This document shows positions 60,427 to 64,000 of a DNA stretch of 64,000 nucleotides, piece after piece (within the stretch, counting starts at the first letter, position 1; every line of letters starts with the position of its first letter). The stretch is from an uncultured Alphaproteobacteria bacterium. GTDB lineage: Bacteria; Pseudomonadota; Alphaproteobacteria; RF32; CAG-239. The stretch is taken from assembly GCA_934255405.1 (NCBI GenBank), contig CAKQNT010000001.1, forward strand, positions 62,001 through 126,000, read 5' to 3'. The notes beneath the pieces are model-generated. The model was not told the DNA's origin and searched no databases. It worked only from the letters and a program-made list of their open reading frames with translations. A program made the position numbers and the translations under genes.

Positions 60427-62172
60427 TTATTTTACAAAGCCATCGGACTGCATCTTAAAAAGTTTGGCGTATTTTTTGCCGCGTTGCAAAAGCTCATCAT
60501 GGCTCCCCTCTTCAATAATTTTGCCCTTGTCAAAAACCAGTATTCTATCCATCTCTCGCAGAGTGGAGAGGCGGTGAGCAACGGCAATGACGGTTTTGCC
60601 TTTCATCAATTTAGCCAACGAATCCTGAATATGTTTTTCATTCTCACTATCTAAGGCAGACGTTGCCTCATCAAAAACAAGAATTGGAGCGTTTTTTAGC
60701 ACAGCGCGAGCAATAGCTATACGTTGGCGCTCACCACCGGACAAAATTACGCCGCGATCCCCGACTTTGGTATCATAGCCGTTGGGAAAATGGCGTATAA
60801 ACTCATCTGCCGAGGCCTTTTTGGCTGCGGAAAGAACCTCTTGCATAGTAGCCGATGTTCGCCCGTATAAAATATTATCGTACAAACTGCGGTTAAAAAG
60901 GCAAACGTCTTGCGGAATAGTGGCAATATTTTGGCGTAGCGAATCCTGAGTGATATTACGAATATCTGTACCATTGATAAGAATTGAGCCAGTCGTAACA
61001 TCAAAATATCGAGAAAGCAGCTTAATAAATGTAGATTTGCCTGCGCCAGAAGCCCCGACCAAACCGATTTTTTCTCCGGCTTTTATTTTAACGTTTAATC
61101 CTTTGAAAATCCGCGGACAGCCTTTGTAGGCAAATTCAACATCATTAAAAGCTATACTCGCTTTTTTGACTTTTAGCTTTTTGGCCTTGGGATAATCAGT
61201 TACTTCAGGATCAATGGCAATAGTGTTCAATGCTGATGACATACGACCGAGAATGCGGAGAAGCCCATTATAGTTCCATGTAATATTAAAAATTGTGCCA
61301 CCCATAGTCGTAAACAGCGTATTAACAAAAATGAAATCAGCGGCTGACAAATATCCTTTGGCAAAAAGCCACACGCTATACAGCATAAACAAGGCTGTTG
61401 AAACAATTACCGTAGAATACTGAATGATGATAACCATGCCCTGACCAAACTGCTCTTTGGTTTCAGCCTTGCGCAACATCCGCAATGCTTTTAGCAAATT
61501 CAGGCGTTCATATTTAAAATTAGAAAAGCTCTTAATCTCTCTATAGTTAGCTAACGAATCAACAATCATACCATTGGCATGACTTTGCTCATCGCTGGTG
61601 ATTTTTGACAAAGTGCTTAATTTGCGGCCGAGACAGAATCCCAAACAAATTACCAGCACAGCCCAAAGAACAAAAACCGGAGTCAGCCAAATGCTGACTG
61701 AGCCCAAAACTATCAAACCAATCAAGACATAAAAATATGACCAACTGGCATCTAAGCTATTCACAACCAAATCACAAACGCCATTTTGAAGTTGCTGCAC
61801 TTTGTTGGATATGTTTCCGGCCATTTCCTCATCAAAAAAAGCCATTGAGTGACTGTTGACATAATCAAAAGTATCTTTAATAACCAATGTGCGTAACTTG
61901 GGCACCACGCGCGAAACCAATAAAAAATGGCTGTTTATAATCAAAGAGCCAAAGAATTGCAACGCAAAAAACATAAAGACACAAAACAGTATAAACCGCC
62001 ATGGTTGCGGTGCGGAAGCATAAGTTGAAATCGCAGCAAACAAACGAGATAAAAAATATGTAGCAACCTGTCGACTGGTTTGTCCTATAACCAAGCACAA
62101 AACCATAGAAATAAAAAACCACTTGAAAATTTTTATATAATGCCAAACAAATTTTAGGGCAGTTTTTTCCAT
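60427..62172 (-). CDS. ABC transporter, fused permease-ATPase (MsbA-like)
   Basis: The 581-residue half-transporter has six membrane helices in the N-terminal half (about 15-310) and an ATPase domain with Walker A GLVGASGAGKST (about 362-373), Q-loop in IATIPQDVCLF, signature LSGGERQ, Walker B APILVFDEATSALD and the H-loop in AVAHRLSTL. It dimerises and exports a lipid, peptide or drug through the inner membrane; MsbA-type lipid export and general multidrug export cannot be separated by sequence alone. The ribosome site is weak. It is divergent from the PTS-linked genes. Confidence 0.85.
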   Translation of the reverse strand: MEKTALKFVWHYIKIFKWFFISMVLCLVIGQTSRQVATYFLSRLFAAISTYASAPQPWRFILFCVFMFFALQFFGSLIINSHFLLVSRVVPKLRTLVIKDTFDYVNSHSMAFFDEEMAGNISNKVQQLQNGVCDLVVNSLDASWSYFYVLIGLIVLGSVSIWLTPVFVLWAVLVICLGFCLGRKLSTLSKITSDEQSHANGMIVDSLANYREIKSFSNFKYERLNLLKALRMLRKAETKEQFGQGMVIIIQYSTVIVSTALFMLYSVWLFAKGYLSAADFIFVNTLFTTMGGTIFNITWNYNGLLRILGRMSSALNTIAIDPEVTDYPKAKKLKVKKASIAFNDVEFAYKGCPRIFKGLNVKIKAGEKIGLVGASGAGKSTFIKLLSRYFDVTTGSILINGTDIRNITQDSLRQNIATIPQDVCLFNRSLYDNILYGRTSATMQEVLSAAKKASADEFIRHFPNGYDTKVGDRGVILSGGERQRIAIARAVLKNAPILVFDEATSALDSENEKHIQDSLAKLMKGKTVIAVAHRLSTLREMDRILVFDKGKIIEEGSHDELLQRGKKYAKLFKMQSDGFVK

Positions 62173-62263
62173 ATACGTCTTACTTTCTTAACTCTAAATT
62201 GACACTTTGGGTTTATTGTTATAGCATAATGATAAATTTATGCAATAACATAGGCAAACACTA

Positions 62264-62680
62264 ATGGAAACACAATATTACACTCTGATTGAAAAACAGG
62301 ATTTTTATGAGATTATAGAAAATAAATATGGCGAATTGGCAATATTTATTGATGCCAGAGATGGAACTCCAGATAATCCGGTTTTGGAGTTTGACGGCAA
62401 AAAAACCGCTCTGCTAAAGCGTGATTCTCACTTGGCCGTACGTCTTGATAACATTAATGAGGAAACTGTTGAGCCATTGGCAGAATCTGAGTTTGTGATG
62501 ATTGTGGAACTCAAGGGAAAAATGGTGGAACGTGTCTATGGTGTGCCGGTTGACAATGTTGAAGATATTGTTTTTGAGGGCAAATCTACTCGTGCCGACG
62601 AGCTGGTTAAAGCTAAAAGCCGCAATGAGCTGCTTAAGCAGTTTGGAGCGGTAAAAATCTGGACCAACGGAACAAAATAA
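62264..62680 (+). CDS. Protein of unknown function upstream of EIIA-Man/HPr
   Basis: I do not recognise this 138-residue soluble protein. It is acidic with alternating beta and alpha stretches (YGELAIFIDARDGTPDN; FVMIVELKGKMVERVYGV) and no signal peptide. The following EIIA-Man gene begins about 17 bases later, so the two are probably co-transcribed with HPr. In many alphaproteobacteria an HPr kinase gene occupies this place; this protein lacks any P-loop. Confidence 0.6.
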   Translation: METQYYTLIEKQDFYEIIENKYGELAIFIDARDGTPDNPVLEFDGKKTALLKRDSHLAVRLDNINEETVEPLAESEFVMIVELKGKMVERVYGVPVDNVEDIVFEGKSTRADELVKAKSRNELLKQFGAVKIWTNGTK

Positions 62681-62697
62681 TTAGGATGAACTGTAAG

Positions 62698-63096
62698 ATG
62701 ATTGGATTAGTACTGGTAACCCACGGCAATCTGGCAGATGAGTTTGTTGCCGCTATGCAGCATGTGGTTGGAAAGCAGGAACAAATTGCCACCGTATGTA
62801 TCGGACCGGAAGATGATATGGAAATGCGCCGTGATGAAATCCTTAAAAAAGTTGAAGATGTGAACGATGGCAACGGGGTGGTTGTCCTTACGGATATGTT
62901 TGGCGGAACCCCGTCTAATCTGGCTATATCAATTATGGATCGCGCCAAAGTAGAGATTTTGGCCGGAGTTAATCTGCCGATGTTGATTAAGATAGCCTCT
63001 TTACGCAAAGAGAAAGATTTAAAAAACACTGTTGAAGGCGCTCAAGAGGCAGGCAAGAAATATATTAACGTAGCTTCTCAGTTGTTGGGGCAATAG
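62698..63096 (+). CDS. PTS EIIA component, mannose family (regulatory type)
   Basis: The 132-residue protein is an EIIA-Man domain. The phosphorylated His is His9 in VTHGNLADEF, and LTDMFGGTPSNLA (about 67-79) is the family signature. In alphaproteobacteria such a stand-alone EIIA pairs with HPr in a phosphorylation relay that regulates rather than imports sugars. I start at the ATG at 62698, giving the family-like MIGLVLVTHG; a start four codons earlier (62686) is also possible. HPr follows two bases after the stop codon. Confidence 0.88.
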   Translation: MIGLVLVTHGNLADEFVAAMQHVVGKQEQIATVCIGPEDDMEMRRDEILKKVEDVNDGNGVVVLTDMFGGTPSNLAISIMDRAKVEILAGVNLPMLIKIASLRKEKDLKNTVEGAQEAGKKYINVASQLLGQ

Positions 63097-63098
63097 TT

Positions 63099-63374
63099 AT
63101 GAGTGAAACTTTAACTAAGACTTTGGAAATTAAGAATAAAAAAGGGCTTCACGCTCGCGCCGCCGCCGCTTTTGTAAAAACTATAGAACCATTTGAGGCG
63201 GTGGTAGAAGTTGAGAGAATAGGGCAAACCGTCAGCGGCTGTTCAATTATGGGACTAATGATGTTGGCGGCATCCAAGGGCACAACCATCAAAGTTACTT
63301 GTTCCGGTAAGCAAAGTGTTGAGGCTATGGCGGCGCTGGAAAAACTGCTGGATAACAAATTCGGAGAAGATTAA
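63099..63374 (+). CDS. ptsH: Phosphocarrier protein HPr
   Basis: This 91-residue protein is HPr, with the active His18 in KGLHARAAAAF and regulatory Ser49 in VSGCSIMGLMML (Ser46 equivalent). It carries phosphate from EI to EIIA. The Ser region suggests control by an HPr kinase, although none is in this window. The gene follows EIIA-Man, as in the alphaproteobacterial regulatory PTS, and a DNA methyltransferase starts one base after its stop codon. Confidence 0.9.
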   Translation: MSETLTKTLEIKNKKGLHARAAAAFVKTIEPFEAVVEVERIGQTVSGCSIMGLMMLAASKGTTIKVTCSGKQSVEAMAALEKLLDNKFGED

Positions 63375-63375
63375 A

Positions 63376-64000
63376 GTGGCTCAAAAAAAAGCCAAAGCCC
63401 CCAGAAACAGAACAATAGAGCTGTCTCGCATAGAGACAGCTCTCTATATTTCTCAAGCGCTGCAACCTCAAACAAAATTGTGCCTGAAAGAAGCCGAAAA
63501 TCAGGTGATTTTGGCGGATTGTCTTAAGGCAATGGATTTGTTGCCGGACAATTGCGTTGATTTGATGGTGGTAGACCCGCCTTATAATCTGACACAAAAA
63601 TTTTCAACTCGACACTTTCGGGAAATGGAAGCTGAAGAATATATAAAATGGCTTGATGAATGGCTGAAAAAAACCGTGCGGTTGCTCAAGGACAACGCCT
63701 CGATTTATATTTGCTCTGACTGGAAAACATCATTGTTTATTCCGGAGGTTGCCGCCAAATACTTCATCTTGCAGAATCGTATATCGTGGGAGCGAGAAAA
63801 AGGACGCGGCGCATTAAATAACTGGAAAAACTGCTTGGAAGATATTTGGTTCTTTACAAAAAGCAAAGAATATACCTTTAATATTGATGCGGTAAAAATT
63901 CAGCGACCGGTTCTGGCTCCGTATAAAGATAAAAAAGGCAACCCTAAGGACTGGCAAGAAGAAGACGGAGAAAAGCTCAGGCTCACATCGCCATCAAATG
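63376..64000 (+). CDS. DNA methyltransferase (beta-type, N6-adenine or N4-cytosine), partial
   Basis: The gene is cut by the window end after 208 codons. The GTG start has GGAGA eight bases upstream. The catalytic DPPYNL motif lies about 68 residues in, preceded by ILADCLKAMDLLP (a lead-in seen in site-specific DNA methyltransferases) and followed by YICSDWKTS and ISWEREKGRG-LNNW. It does not look like the CcrM type (no NPMPNFRG-like segment), so GANTC is not implied. No restriction enzyme is visible. Function as restriction-modification or orphan methylase is open. Confidence 0.8.
   Translation, partial: MAQKKAKAPRNRTIELSRIETALYISQALQPQTKLCLKEAENQVILADCLKAMDLLPDNCVDLMVVDPPYNLTQKFSTRHFREMEAEEYIKWLDEWLKKTVRLLKDNASIYICSDWKTSLFIPEVAAKYFILQNRISWEREKGRGALNNWKNCLEDIWFFTKSKEYTFNIDAVKIQRPVLAPYKDKKGNPKDWQEEDGEKLRLTSPSN

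Overview
The window looks like a chromosomal segment of an AT-rich, probably host-associated and at least partly anaerobic alphaproteobacterium. The clues are an rpsT-dnaA junction, a heat-shock promoter before dnaK of the form CTTG-N18-CCTAT, a GAAC-N7-GAAC LexA box before a Y-family polymerase, an ELM1-family protein, and an RquA-type rhodoquinone gene. I cannot name a species from the sequence alone. Almost all genes are intact and tightly packed. I see no prophage, insertion sequence, rRNA operon or CRISPR array.

Layout. 0-7 kb: the start of a prepilin-like gene cut by the window edge; a nitronate-monooxygenase-like flavoprotein; a kinase / PP2C phosphatase / von Willebrand A triad (TerY-P type) behind a tiny LptM-like lipoprotein; a thioredoxin-fold protein; Gpt; and a PilT/GspE/DotB-type ATPase. 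7-19 kb: tRNA-Arg(CCU), an M20 peptidase, an SH3 protein, a histidine phosphatase with murI, an SOS-type polymerase, an orphan zinc metallopeptidase, a HAD enzyme, tRNA-Val(GAC), N-formylglutamate amidohydrolase, a lytic transglycosylase, an RNase J-like enzyme, an acyl-ACP thioesterase, mntP and a trmN6-like gene. 19-25 kb: rpmH-rnpA-yidD-yidC-engB, then rpsA and cmk on the opposite strand. 25-33 kb: rsmE, a NarL-type response regulator, an Hpt-like protein, rquA, an ELM1 protein, small exported proteins, a CbpA-like co-chaperone and a thymidine/AMP phosphorylase. 33-42 kb: dnaK and dnaJ, separated by a 1264-residue orphan gene on the opposite strand; a 192-bp tandem repeat; tRNA-Arg(ACG); and a lipoprotein with an OmpA-like tail. 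42-52 kb: a Lon-like protease and a run of poorly known TPR, membrane and PAS proteins around tsaB. 52-64 kb: a J-domain protein, mutM, an enoyl-CoA hydratase, rpsT, dnaA-dnaN-recF, an MsbA-like ABC exporter, EIIA-Man and HPr of a phosphotransferase relay, and a DNA methyltransferase cut by the right edge.

How it fits together. Replication and repair genes (dnaA, dnaN, recF, mutM, the polymerase), ribosome and membrane-insertion genes, and proteostasis genes (DnaK, three J-proteins, a Lon-like protease) make up the core. Rhodoquinone synthesis suggests fumarate respiration without oxygen. The TerY-P triad, the response regulator/Hpt pair and the EIIA-Man/HPr pair are signalling modules.

The most unusual signals are two. 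First, at all three tRNA loci the terminator is the centre of a much larger inverted repeat whose far arm is a degraded mirror copy of the tRNA 3' end. Two of the three loci also carry tandem duplications of 172 or 192 bp. Second, the very large orphan protein sits inside the usually contiguous dnaK-dnaJ pair, with a perfect 14-bp palindrome in its divergent promoter region.
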